12,139 nt of DNA from CAUZFZ01 sp963579025 (GCA_963579025.1 CAUZFZ010000233.1:1-12139); one strand, 5' to 3'; positions 1-7,386 are shown, numbered from the stretch's first letter. Notes: generated by a model not told the origin, from the letters alone. Made by a program: numbers and translations.

Positions 1-198
1 CCCATACGGCAACACCAATCCTGCCCGGACGCCAGAAACGTCTGCCCACAAGCAGGTCTTCATCTACGAACACGATCCGCAGAATCGCTCGTTTTCCCGC
101 GAATTCCAGCAGCCCGGGAACTGCTGTTCCCCGTTGAGGAAGCGGCGAGTACGGTTTCGATGGGCCATACAGTCCCTGTGCAGAAGAAGGTCGCGTAA
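1..198 (+). CDS. possible 3' end of an unrecognised upstream gene, with apparent frame switch
   Basis: No single frame reads convincingly across this stretch. From base 2 to about base 110 the frame beginning at base 2 has GC-rich third positions and a protein-like translation, including HKQVFIYEHDPQNRSFSREF. After that it becomes an arginine-rich string typical of a wrong frame. From about base 110 the frame beginning at base 1 becomes the plausible one (ELLFPVEEAASTVSMGHTV) and ends at the TAA at 196-198, 24 bases before the next gene's ATG. The simplest reading is the tail of one co-directional gene with a single-base deletion, real or from sequencing, near 100-125. I do not recognise the family, and the 5' end is outside the window. 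It could also be non-coding. Confidence 0.35.
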   Translation, partial: PIRQHQSCPDARNVCPQAGLHLRTRSAESLVFPRIPAARELLFPVEEAASTVSMGHTVPVQKKVA

Positions 199-208
199 GC
201 GTACTCTG

Positions 209-213
209 AAGGA
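209..213 (+). promoter_or_regulatory. Shine-Dalgarno for the methyltransferase
   Basis: AAGGA lies 9 nt upstream of the ATG at 223. It fixes the start of the methyltransferase and sits after the TAA at 196-198, so this gene could be translated from a message shared with the upstream fragment. Confidence 0.6.
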
Positions 214-222
214 CACCAGTCA

Positions 223-975
223 ATGGCTGAAGATTACCACTACGTTGGCGGTGAGCTGGAACTGTTCGCCAACGCCATTCGTTGGAAAAACTACTACCGC
301 GGCCAATTGGCGCCCTACATTCACGGGGATGTGCTGGAGGTCGGTGCCGGAATTGGTGGGACGACACGGATCCTCTGTTCCAGTCAGGCCGATAGCTGGA
401 CGTCCCTGGAGCCAGACCGGCGTCTGCTGGAACAACTGCGAGCGAACTACGCCAGTGATGCGTTGCCCGTGAATTTCGAAATTGTCCAGGGAACGCTTGA
501 TAGCCTGCCGAGTGAACGTCAATTCGACACGATTCTGTACATCGACGTGCTGGAACACATCGAAAACGACCGCGGTGAATTGGAACAGGCTACACGGTAT
601 CTGAAACCGGGAGGCCACCTGATCGTCCTTGCCCCGGCGCACCAGAAGCTGTTCAGTCCGTTCGATGAGTCAGTTGGCCACTACCGGCGATACAGCCGCA
701 CGTCACTGATGGCCCTGACACCAGCCGACACCGACGTCGTCCGAGTCTTCTACCTGGACAGCGTGGGCCTGCTCGCGAGTCTGGCAAACAGGACACTGTT
801 ACGGGCGAGCATGCCAAGTGAGCGTCAGATCCGGTTGTGGGACCGCTGCTTCGTCCCGCTCTCACGCCTGGCCGATCCAGTATTTGCCTATCGTCTCGGC
901 AAGTCGGTCATTGCGATCTGGCAGGCACCCGCGAACGTCCCGGTACCGGCAGATCGCATGAGTCTCGCACATTGA
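223..975 (+). CDS. class I SAM-dependent methyltransferase
   Basis: A 250-residue cytosolic-looking protein with the Rossmann methyltransferase pattern. Motif I is VLEVGAGIGGTT at about residues 38-49 (SAM binding). An acidic residue follows in SLEPDRR at about 61-67. The post-II motif is DVLEHIEND near 108-116, and LKPGGHLIVLAP lies near 128-139. It is followed by a segment with AHQKLFSPFDESVGHYRRYS, which in my experience marks a subgroup often found beside sugar-nucleotide or glycosyltransferase genes. No such partner is visible here. There are no membrane segments or signal peptide. The start is supported by AAGGA 9 nt upstream. The substrate cannot be inferred; a small molecule or glycan precursor is possible. 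The gene converges with the WD40 gene on the opposite strand. Confidence 0.85.
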   Translation: MAEDYHYVGGELELFANAIRWKNYYRGQLAPYIHGDVLEVGAGIGGTTRILCSSQADSWTSLEPDRRLLEQLRANYASDALPVNFEIVQGTLDSLPSERQFDTILYIDVLEHIENDRGELEQATRYLKPGGHLIVLAPAHQKLFSPFDESVGHYRRYSRTSLMALTPADTDVVRVFYLDSVGLLASLANRTLLRASMPSERQIRLWDRCFVPLSRLADPVFAYRLGKSVIAIWQAPANVPVPADRMSLAH

Positions 976-982
976 TCGATCT

Positions 983-1000
983 GGCATTCAATTGAGTGCC
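983..1000. terminator. weak hairpin between convergent genes
   Basis: GGCATTCAATTGAGTGCC is almost a perfect palindrome: GGCA/TGCC arms, one T-G wobble, and the self-complementary TCAATTGA. It lies 8 bases after the methyltransferase stop and about 80 bases after the WD40 stop read on the other strand. There is no T-run on either side, so intrinsic termination is only a possibility. It could equally be a protein-binding palindrome or chance. Confidence 0.25.
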
Positions 1001-1078
1001 ACGATTACGAATGACAACGGACCGTCCGCGCATTCGACACAACGGAGACGCAATCGGATGGCCGCGTGCATCGCTCAA

Positions 1079-2272
1079 CTACGACCGCAGCTTCCACACG
1101 TGCACGATCCCGGCAATGTCGGCTGCTGAGACATACTGCTGGTCGGGCGAAATCGCGACCGAGTGAAACCAGTCTTTGAACTGGCCACCGCGCTCTTTGC
1201 CAAGCGTCGCAACTTCCTTGCCGTCTTCGACCTGGCACACACGCACTACGGTGTCCCGGCCGGTCGACAGCACGAGTTTGCCATCCGCCGAGAATTTCAC
1301 GTCGCACGCTCCACTCTTATGACCAGAGACCGTGCGTTCGATCTTGCCGGTTTCGACGTTGATCAGGTGGACCTGTCCTTTGTCCGTTTCTCCGCCCTGG
1401 CCAACTGCCAGCAGTTTGCCATCCGGAGAAAACGTGGCGCACACCAAGCCGCGTTTCATCAGCTTGCCCCAGGTCCGGCCATAACCATACGAATCAACGC
1501 GGTCCTCGTCCTTTACTTCCGGAGTCCAGGCTTTCAACAGGTCGAGCTGCATGTCGCCGCCCTCGACATTCCAGAGTCGTGCCTGCGCGGCTGGCACATC
1601 AAAACTGCTGCGCCGCCCGGCATACTCAGCGACAAATGCCTTACTGCCATCCGGTGTCAGAGCCGCCGAGGAAACCCACACACGGTCATGGCCGTGCCAG
1701 CTTGATATCTGCTCGCGAGTTTCCAGATTCCACACGATCGACTGGCAGGCATCGTCGCCGCTGATCAGCCTTTTCTCATCCGCACTGATACCAAGTGCAT
1801 TGATCCACTCAGTGTGTCCCTCCAGCGTATGCTGGCATTCGAGCACTTCGACGGTCGCACCCGGAGCTTCAAGAATGGCCTTCTTCTCGGCAGCCGGTTT
1901 GCGGCGAGCCCGTCGTTCTCGCGCTTTCGAGTCCAGGACAACTTCATCAATGCCACTGGTTTCGCCATTTGCATCCCAAATACGAATCGTGCGATCGAGA
2001 CTCGACGAAATCAGCGTCTGCCCGTCGTTTGTTGAGATCAGGCCAGTAATGGCATTGGTGTGACCTTCGAGTCGACGAACCGGAGCGAAGTCCGGCGGCG
2101 TGTCTTTTTCCTGACTGTCCGGCGGCGTCTCGGGCAGGTCCCATACGAAAACCTGGCCCGTACGATTTCCAGCGGCGAGTTTGCGACTCGAACCCAGAAA
2201 CGTAACCGACGTTGGCCAATCGCCACCGTCGAATGAAAGCTGCCACTCGTGGACGGGCTTGCTGATTTCCAT
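1079..2272 (-). CDS. WD40-repeat protein, seven-bladed propeller
   Basis: A 397-residue protein built almost entirely of WD40 repeats. Blade ends are visible as VFVWDL (41-46), IRIWD (96-100), SIVWNL (178-183), ARLWNV (231-236), VHLINV (301-306), VVRVCQV (342-348) and VHVWKL (390-395). GH dipeptides start several blades (EGHTNAI, EGHTEWI, HGHDRVW, SGHKSGA). This matches one closed seven-bladed propeller, a protein-interaction scaffold. A basic, charged insertion of about 39 residues (108-146, rich in K, R and E) lies between blades 2 and 3. No signal peptide or membrane segment is seen, and an in-frame TAA at 2308-2306 rules out a longer N-terminus from the usual start codons. It is the last gene of the DUF1549-DUF1501-WD40 cluster, 64 bases after the DUF1501 stop. 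A role in binding its cluster partners is inference. Confidence 0.9.
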   Translation of the reverse strand: MEISKPVHEWQLSFDGGDWPTSVTFLGSSRKLAAGNRTGQVFVWDLPETPPDSQEKDTPPDFAPVRRLEGHTNAITGLISTNDGQTLISSSLDRTIRIWDANGETSGIDEVVLDSKARERRARRKPAAEKKAILEAPGATVEVLECQHTLEGHTEWINALGISADEKRLISGDDACQSIVWNLETREQISSWHGHDRVWVSSAALTPDGSKAFVAEYAGRRSSFDVPAAQARLWNVEGGDMQLDLLKAWTPEVKDEDRVDSYGYGRTWGKLMKRGLVCATFSPDGKLLAVGQGGETDKGQVHLINVETGKIERTVSGHKSGACDVKFSADGKLVLSTGRDTVVRVCQVEDGKEVATLGKERGGQFKDWFHSVAISPDQQYVSAADIAGIVHVWKLRS

Positions 2273-2336
2273 GATCGGACCTGCTGTCAGTTGGTCAAAG
2301 CTGAGTTATCGGGTAGTGGGGTTCGCCAGAATTCCA

Positions 2337-3608
2337 CTACGCCAGCAGGTCCTGAACCACGTTGTGCCCGAATGGAGCCAGCGGGATCGGACGGAGCCCG
2401 GCGAAATTCTCAGTCAGCGGATCGATGCCCAGGGACGTGTAAACGGTCGCGAAGAAATCGCCTTCGGTCACGGGACTGTCTTTGACATCCAGCCCGTCTT
2501 TGTCTGATTCCCCGTAGACGAGCCCGCCTTTAATACCACCGCCAGCCAGAGCGGTTGACCAGGACCGCACGTAATGGTCGCGCCCGCTGCGATTGTTGAT
2601 CCGTGGCGTGCGACCGATTTCTCCCATCCACACGACCAGGGTGTCCTGCAGCAGACCGCGCTCTTCAAGGTCGTCCAGCAGTGCGGCCCAACCCTGGTCG
2701 CAGGTCGGCACTTTGGCCTTGTGGCCCTTGAAATTGTCCGCGTGTGTGTCGTAGCCACTCTGGCCAACTTCAACGAACGACACCCCCGCTTCCACCAGGC
2801 AGCGCGCTGTCAACAGTCGGCGTCCGAGTTTCGTGTCACCGTAGCGGTCACGGTACTTGTCCCATTCCGCGTCCACGGCGAATGCCTGTCGGACATTCTG
2901 CAGTCGGCGAGCCCGGTCATAGGACTCGCGGTGCATCCGAACCGGGTCGGCCTGATGCGATCCCGCAAAACTCTGTTCCATGAAGTCCCGCAGGCTGTGC
3001 CTTCGATTCTCGATGGGTGTGTCCAGCCTTGATTCGGAAAACGTCGGAAGACGCCCGTCTTTGTCGAGGCCGAACGGAGAGTACCTGGGTCCGAGAATGC
3101 CCGATCCCGCGTTCCCGTTCGACGAAATCTTTACGAAATTGGGCAGGTCGGATTCCTGCGCGCCGCAGTACTTCGCGACGATGGCACCGATCTCCGGAAA
3201 TCGCACGGGCGTGTTCTGCTGATAACCGGTGTGCATCAGGTAAATGCCGCCCGAGTGGTCGATCTGCGACGTCCTCATCGACCGGATGACGGCCAGTTTG
3301 TCCATCCGCTGAGCGATGTTCGGCATCAGCTCGCACACGCGCGTGCCGGCGACGTTCGTCGAGATGTCTCGAAACAAGCCACCGGTCGGTCGTCCGATTT
3401 TCATATCGAATGTCTCAAACTGGCTGCAGCCACCGTTGAGCCAGATGAGGATGCAATGCTTGTGACGCTTGCCGGCTGAAGCCGCGTTCGCATCCGAATT
3501 GAACAGGCCGCCCCAGTTCATGAGCGGCGCACCAGACGCCGTTACCAGGCTGCTCTTCAGGAGTGAGCGGCGGTTGAGGTGCTCGTTGCGCGGGCAGAGA
3601 GGATTCAC
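2337..3608 (-). CDS. DUF1501 family protein, Tat-exported (sulfatase-like fold)
   Basis: A 423-residue protein from a GTG start at 3608. This start is chosen because a perfect AAGGAG lies 7 nt upstream and the N-terminus then reads as a twin-arginine signal (HLNRRSLLKSS at 10-20, then a hydrophobic stretch and a likely cleavage near NAASAG). A longer in-frame reading to 3686 would run into the adjacent inverted repeat and is less likely. Family hallmarks: ILIWLNGGCSQFETFD (53-68), MGEIGRTPRINN, GRDHY and LAGGGIKGG toward the C-terminus, and a closing FAGLRPIPL. DUF1501 proteins resemble alkaline-phosphatase/sulfatase-fold enzymes, but no reaction is established. The motif usually read as NGGPS is NGGCS here. 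They are normally paired with DUF1549/DUF1553 proteins, as here. Confidence 0.92.
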   Translation of the reverse strand: MNPLCPRNEHLNRRSLLKSSLVTASGAPLMNWGGLFNSDANAASAGKRHKHCILIWLNGGCSQFETFDMKIGRPTGGLFRDISTNVAGTRVCELMPNIAQRMDKLAVIRSMRTSQIDHSGGIYLMHTGYQQNTPVRFPEIGAIVAKYCGAQESDLPNFVKISSNGNAGSGILGPRYSPFGLDKDGRLPTFSESRLDTPIENRRHSLRDFMEQSFAGSHQADPVRMHRESYDRARRLQNVRQAFAVDAEWDKYRDRYGDTKLGRRLLTARCLVEAGVSFVEVGQSGYDTHADNFKGHKAKVPTCDQGWAALLDDLEERGLLQDTLVVWMGEIGRTPRINNRSGRDHYVRSWSTALAGGGIKGGLVYGESDKDGLDVKDSPVTEGDFFATVYTSLGIDPLTENFAGLRPIPLAPFGHNVVQDLLA

Positions 3609-3615
3609 TGTCTGG

Positions 3616-3621
3616 CTCCTT
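3616..3621 (-). promoter_or_regulatory. Shine-Dalgarno deciding the DUF1501 GTG start
   Basis: The minus strand reads AAGGAG, 7 nt and then GTG at 3608. It is the strongest ribosome binding site I found in the window and lies only 13 bases downstream, in the direction of transcription, of the edge of the inverted-repeat element. Confidence 0.7.
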
Positions 3622-3634
3622 GAGTCGTCGGTAA

Positions 3635-3835
3635 TTAATTTGACAGCGCCACTTTGGCGAATGCGGTCTGATGTAGGGTGTGACAAGCGGAGCGAACGGT
3701 TCCTCCGGTGTGCCGGCGCGGGCGGTCTCGAATCGCCTGAATCTCAATATTTCTCGGAAAATCTCCGCGCCGGCACACCACGAACCGCCAATCAGCCCGC
3801 TTGTCACACCCTACGAAGTGGCGCTGTCCAACTAA
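3635..3835. repeat. nested inverted-repeat element, about 200 bp, MITE-like
   Basis: Three nested arm pairs are visible. The outer arms, 3635-3654 and 3816-3835, match at 18 of 20 positions and share GACAGCGCCACTT. The middle arms, 3673-3690 and 3797-3814, are a perfect 18 bp match (GTAGGGTGTGACAAGCGG and its complement). The inner arms, 3707-3721 and 3765-3779, are a perfect 15 bp match (GGTGTGCCGGCGCGG and its complement), with CGGTTC/GAACCG between middle and inner arms. The central 43 bases (3722-3764) are unpaired and AT-richer. The left side has 17 extra bases between outer and middle arms. No open reading frame of its own is convincing. It fills the gap between the DUF1549/DUF1553 stop and the DUF1501 ribosome binding site. 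A non-autonomous transposable element is the best reading; a large mRNA-processing hairpin is the alternative. Confidence 0.8.
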
Positions 3836-5481
3836 TGGTTGAATCGAAACTCACTGCAGGACATCAGCGTCCAGATGGCTTCGTGGATGCGGTTACGTTG
3901 ATCGTCTTCGGCTGACATGTGGGCCACGAACTTCTGTGTTTCTTCATCGACCGGTCGACGTGACAGGACCTGCAGAAACATTCGTTCGACGCGCGCTTCC
4001 CACGGGTCCTCGCTTGTCGACACATGATCGTACAGGCTGCCTTTTTCCTTCGAGACCAGTGAGTGGACCTGACCGTTGTTGAGATACAGGTGCTCCTGCA
4101 TCCCGCCCTGGAAGTTCCCCATTCCGTCGTTCGGACGGCCGAAGAAACGACGCATGTAATCCCACGTAAATCCGCGGACCTTGAAGCGGCCTTCCAGTTC
4201 TTTACCGCTGGCTTTCAGAGCGTCGTTGTATCCGCCCGCCTGCAGCCAGGATTCGAACAGCTCTTCAGCAGACAGCGGCCGATAGCGGGCTCGTTCGAAC
4301 CACGTCGGCAAGGCTTCCGGTGATTCCCCGATGGACGAAAGCTGATACGCGCGACTGTTGAGGATTTCGCGCATGTACCACTTCAGGTCGAACTTGTGCT
4401 CAACGAGTTGCGCAGTCAGTTCGTCGAGTAGTTCCGGGTGGCTCGGCGGATTTGCGGGGCTGAGGTTATCGACCGGATGAACGACTCCCTTACCCATGAT
4501 CTGCCCCCACACTCGGTTGGCGACAGCACGGGCGAAATACGGATTGTTCGGGCTGGTGATCCAGTCGGCGAGCGCGTTCTTGCGTGAGAAATGCGGTGCG
4601 GGCGGTGCTTTACCGGACGGGAAATTGCGCGGGTCTTCGACACCGTCAGGCAATTCCGGCTCAGCCAGTGGATCGCCGCCCAGGAACTTCGGCTTGACCG
4701 GTTCACCCTTCTGGCCAGGCATCTGCTCCGATGCCGGTCCGGTGAAGAGCACGTCTCCCGCGTTCATCTCTCCGATCGCGTAGGCCTTCTCTTTGTCGAC
4801 GTTCCCGATGTCGACGACGCGCAACCGAGCAACGAACGCGGCGATCCCGTAGAAGTCTGTCTGTTTCCATTCCTCGAACGGATGGTCATGGCAACGGGCA
4901 CATTGAAGTTGAATACCGAGAAACTTCTGGGTGATGGCTTCGGTCGCATCTTCGGGACGAGACTTGTACATCACGTAGAACATCGGAGCCCCGTCTTTGA
5001 CGGTGTTGCCTTCGGCTGTGAGGAGCGCCTGCACCCACTCGTTGTAGGGCACGTTGTTCGCGAACTGCTCGCGAAGCCAGTCCTGGAATCCTTTGCGTTT
5101 GCTCGTGTTGTACCCCGGCGGATTCCGCGTGAAATACATCAGGTCCCAGATGTCTGCCTGATGGACAGCGAAGCGGGGATGTTCCAGCAATGAGTCGATC
5201 AGCTTCGACCGCTTGTCCGAGCTGTCATCATCCAGAAACGCGGCGGCTTCTTCGTGAGACGGAATAACACCCAGCAGGTCGAGGTAGACACGTCTGAGAA
5301 ACTCCGCATCCGATGCAGGCTCAGCCGGCTTGACCTTGTTGGCTTGCCATGCGGATTCAATGTGGGCATCAATGGAATTGCGGAGAGGCTCTCCCGCAGT
5401 CGCGACCATCGAGCCGAGATTCACAGTGACGAACAGGACCAGAACTGTGGACTTGCACATCGGCATGAGAGGCGTGCCCAT
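3832..5481 (-). CDS. DUF1549 and DUF1553 domain protein with CxxCH motif, secreted
   Basis: A 549-residue protein, at the short end for this planctomycete family, which often carries an extra N-terminal cytochrome-like domain. An N-terminal hydrophobic stretch (STVLVLFVTVNLGSMVATAG, about 11-30) looks like a Sec signal peptide. DUF1549 covers roughly 35-220, including FLRRVYLDLLGVIP and LQCARCHDHPF (C194, C197, H198), a c-type haem-like CxxCH. DUF1553 covers roughly 300-549, including ADWITSPNNPYFARAVANR, NRVWGQIMGKG, and the usual family ending SEFRFNH, so the C-terminus is intact. The start is uncertain: the ATG at 5481 has no clear Shine-Dalgarno, and ATGs at residues 6 and 8 would still leave a signal peptide. 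It is the first gene of the cluster. The function is unknown; haem binding is inferred from the motif only. Confidence 0.92.
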   Translation of the reverse strand: MGTPLMPMCKSTVLVLFVTVNLGSMVATAGEPLRNSIDAHIESAWQANKVKPAEPASDAEFLRRVYLDLLGVIPSHEEAAAFLDDDSSDKRSKLIDSLLEHPRFAVHQADIWDLMYFTRNPPGYNTSKRKGFQDWLREQFANNVPYNEWVQALLTAEGNTVKDGAPMFYVMYKSRPEDATEAITQKFLGIQLQCARCHDHPFEEWKQTDFYGIAAFVARLRVVDIGNVDKEKAYAIGEMNAGDVLFTGPASEQMPGQKGEPVKPKFLGGDPLAEPELPDGVEDPRNFPSGKAPPAPHFSRKNALADWITSPNNPYFARAVANRVWGQIMGKGVVHPVDNLSPANPPSHPELLDELTAQLVEHKFDLKWYMREILNSRAYQLSSIGESPEALPTWFERARYRPLSAEELFESWLQAGGYNDALKASGKELEGRFKVRGFTWDYMRRFFGRPNDGMGNFQGGMQEHLYLNNGQVHSLVSKEKGSLYDHVSTSEDPWEARVERMFLQVLSRRPVDEETQKFVAHMSAEDDQRNRIHEAIWTLMSCSEFRFNH

Positions 5482-5919
5482 CTGAGGAGTGTCGGAAGAG
5501 GAGAGGACAACAACAGGGGGAGCAGCGGCGGGTATCGGGGCGAGGGCAATATCGTATCAAAGTTGGTTGATCATCAAACACAAACCCGGGAATTGCCCGG
5601 AGTTTGATTCGCGTCAACCGGTGGCCTCAGCGGGGACAAGCAATCGTCCGTTGCTCGAACCGAAGTCCACCAAAACCGTTTCTCAGGTCGTTGACGCTCT
5701 GTCGGGCAGGCTCCAGGATGCGACGCCCTCGACGGACCTGCACGCACGGAAAAGCAGTGACATGTCAGCGATTATTGACCTGTCGCGCGAACCCGTTTGC
5801 TTTTTCAGTCGGTCTCAAAGGCAACGCGGCGTTGAAATGTCGCACGCATAAACCGCTCCCAGGCATACCAGCTTGTTCCTTCGTGGACCGTTGGACCCCG
5901 CTCGAAATCAGAACAGAAC
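5482..5919. other. divergent intergenic region, no convincing gene
   Basis: These 438 bases separate the minus-strand DUF1549 cluster from plus-strand lysS and must contain the promoters of both. Open frames exist here (for example 5489-5851 on plus), but they lack family motifs, coding-like composition and a ribosome binding site. Weak plus-strand promoter-like pairs for lysS are TTGACG (5691-5696) with CAGGAT (5714-5719), and TTGACC (5775-5780) with TGCTTT (5798-5803). Both have 17 bp spacing and a poor -10. On the minus strand TTGATG and a following TACGAT lie near 5578-5550 with short spacing. None is strong. A hairpin at 5581-5606 is annotated separately. Confidence 0.55.
5581..5606. other. 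strong hairpin in the divergent region
   Basis: CAAAC-CCGGG (5581-5590), an AATTG loop, then CCCGG-A-GTTTG (5596-5606) give ten pairs with a single bulged A at 5601. A second ATCAAAC at 5573-5579 could pair in competition with the right arm GTTTGAT (5602-5608). It lies 100 bases upstream of the DUF1549 start, just outside a possible minus-strand promoter. No gene ends here, so a terminator is unlikely. An operator or leader structure is possible but unproven. Confidence 0.4.
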
Positions 5920-7386
5920 ATGTCAAAACAAAAGGTGTCACCGCTGGAAGCCGCGAGACTGAAGAAGCTCGCCCAGATCGAAGAACTCGGGCACGACCCG
6001 TGGGGACAACGGTTCGATGGCCACATTGCCATTCGAGACGCCCGAGAAAAATGCCCGGACGAACCCGGCGTCGAGGGCGAGTCGGTCCGTATTGCTGGAC
6101 GCATCATGCTGCGTCGAAAAGCCGGCAAGCTTCGGTTTTACGATATCAAGGACTGGTCTGGGAAAATCCAGTTGCTGTTCAGTCGGGGGGATCTGCCGGA
6201 CGAGTTGTGGACACTCATGTCGACGCTCGACCTCGGCGATCTGATCGGGATCGATGGCGTCATGCTGCGGACGCAATCAGGCGAAACATCCGTCATGGTG
6301 CGCGGCTTTCAGATCCTGTGTAAGTCGCTCGCTCCACCACCAGAGAAATTTCACGGAGCGCAGGACACCGAAATGCTGCTGCGGCAGCGCTACATCGATC
6401 TGATTTACAACGACGGTGTGCTGGATCGCATGCTGCAGCGGACCGAGATTATCGCGTCGATTCGACAGACCTTGCGTGATCATGGATTCGTTGAGGTTGA
6501 GACTCCGGTGCTGCATGCGATCGCCGGTGGAGCGGCGGCTCGGCCATTCATCACGCATCACAACGCGCTGGACATCGAACTGTATCTGCGGATTGCATTG
6601 GAGCTGCACCTGAAACGGCTGATGGTCGGTGGCATCGAGCGCGTGTACGAAATCGGTCGCGTTTTCCGGAACGAGGGCATTGACGCCACTCACAATCCGG
6701 AATTCACGATGATCGAGATTTACCAGGCGTATGGAAACTACGAGACGATGATGGACCTGACAGAATCCATCATCTGCAACGGAGTGCGGGCCCTGGGCGA
6801 CTCGATGGTTCTGCCGTGGGGCGATGAGACGATTGACTTCACGCCACCATGGCCGCGTCTCAAATACGCCGACCTGTTCGCGCAATACTCTGGCCTCGAG
6901 ATGAGCGATTCCGGGGCTGTCACGGAACTCGCTCGCACGCTGGGCATCGAAACCGATGGTGTCCACCCCGATGTCATCGTTAACGGGGTCTTCGAGGCGA
7001 AAGTCGAAGACGCTCTAGCCGGACCGGTGTTCGTCATCGACTACCCGGCCTCGATCTGTCCGCTCACCAAACGCAAGCGGGACAACCCGGACATCGCCGA
7101 GCGGTTCGAACTGTTCATTCGGGGCATGGAACTGGCGAACGCCTACACCGAGCTGAACGATCCACGTCTGCAGGAAGAACTATTTCGCACGCAGCTCGAA
7201 GGGCAGGACGAAGAAGACTCAATGGCAAAGATGGACACCGAATTCGTCCAGGCCTTGAAGGTCGGAATGCCACCGGCGGGAGGTCTGGGCATCGGAATCG
7301 ATCGCCTGATCATGCTGCTCACCAACAGCCGCAGCATCCGTGACGTCATCTTCTTCCCGCTGCTGCGACCCGAAAATGCGGAATGA
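5920..7386 (+). CDS. lysS: lysyl-tRNA synthetase, class II
   Basis: Charges tRNA-Lys with lysine using ATP, in the cytoplasm. The 488-residue length is normal. An N-terminal OB-fold anticodon-binding domain covers about 54-133 (VRIAGRIMLRRKAGKLRFYD and following beta strands). The class II catalytic core follows: TPVLHAIAGGAAARPF at 195-210, motif 2 GRVFRNEGIDATHNPEFTMI at 246-265, and motif 3 GLGIGIDRLIMLL at 455-467. The sequence FITHHNALDIELYLRIALEL (210-229) and the ending RDVIFFPLLRP are typical of bacterial LysRS. No clear Shine-Dalgarno precedes the ATG, but the N-terminus aligns with the family and no better start is visible. It stands alone on its strand apart from the Uma2 gene 77 bases downstream. 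Confidence 0.97.
   Translation: MSKQKVSPLEAARLKKLAQIEELGHDPWGQRFDGHIAIRDAREKCPDEPGVEGESVRIAGRIMLRRKAGKLRFYDIKDWSGKIQLLFSRGDLPDELWTLMSTLDLGDLIGIDGVMLRTQSGETSVMVRGFQILCKSLAPPPEKFHGAQDTEMLLRQRYIDLIYNDGVLDRMLQRTEIIASIRQTLRDHGFVEVETPVLHAIAGGAAARPFITHHNALDIELYLRIALELHLKRLMVGGIERVYEIGRVFRNEGIDATHNPEFTMIEIYQAYGNYETMMDLTESIICNGVRALGDSMVLPWGDETIDFTPPWPRLKYADLFAQYSGLEMSDSGAVTELARTLGIETDGVHPDVIVNGVFEAKVEDALAGPVFVIDYPASICPLTKRKRDNPDIAERFELFIRGMELANAYTELNDPRLQEELFRTQLEGQDEEDSMAKMDTEFVQALKVGMPPAGGLGIGIDRLIMLLTNSRSIRDVIFFPLLRPENAE

Noticed and set aside
3609..3686. Longer DUF1501 reading from 3686
   Set aside because: It runs through the inverted-repeat arm; the GTG at 3608 has a perfect AAGGAG and gives a Tat signal at the expected place.
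3635..3835. CRISPR array or attachment site
   Set aside because: The arms are inverted, not direct, repeats, with no regular spacers; there is no integrase or tRNA nearby.
5489..5851. 120-residue plus-strand open frame in the divergent gap
   Set aside because: No family motif, no ribosome site, composition unlike the real genes; it overlaps the region expected to hold promoters and the hairpin.
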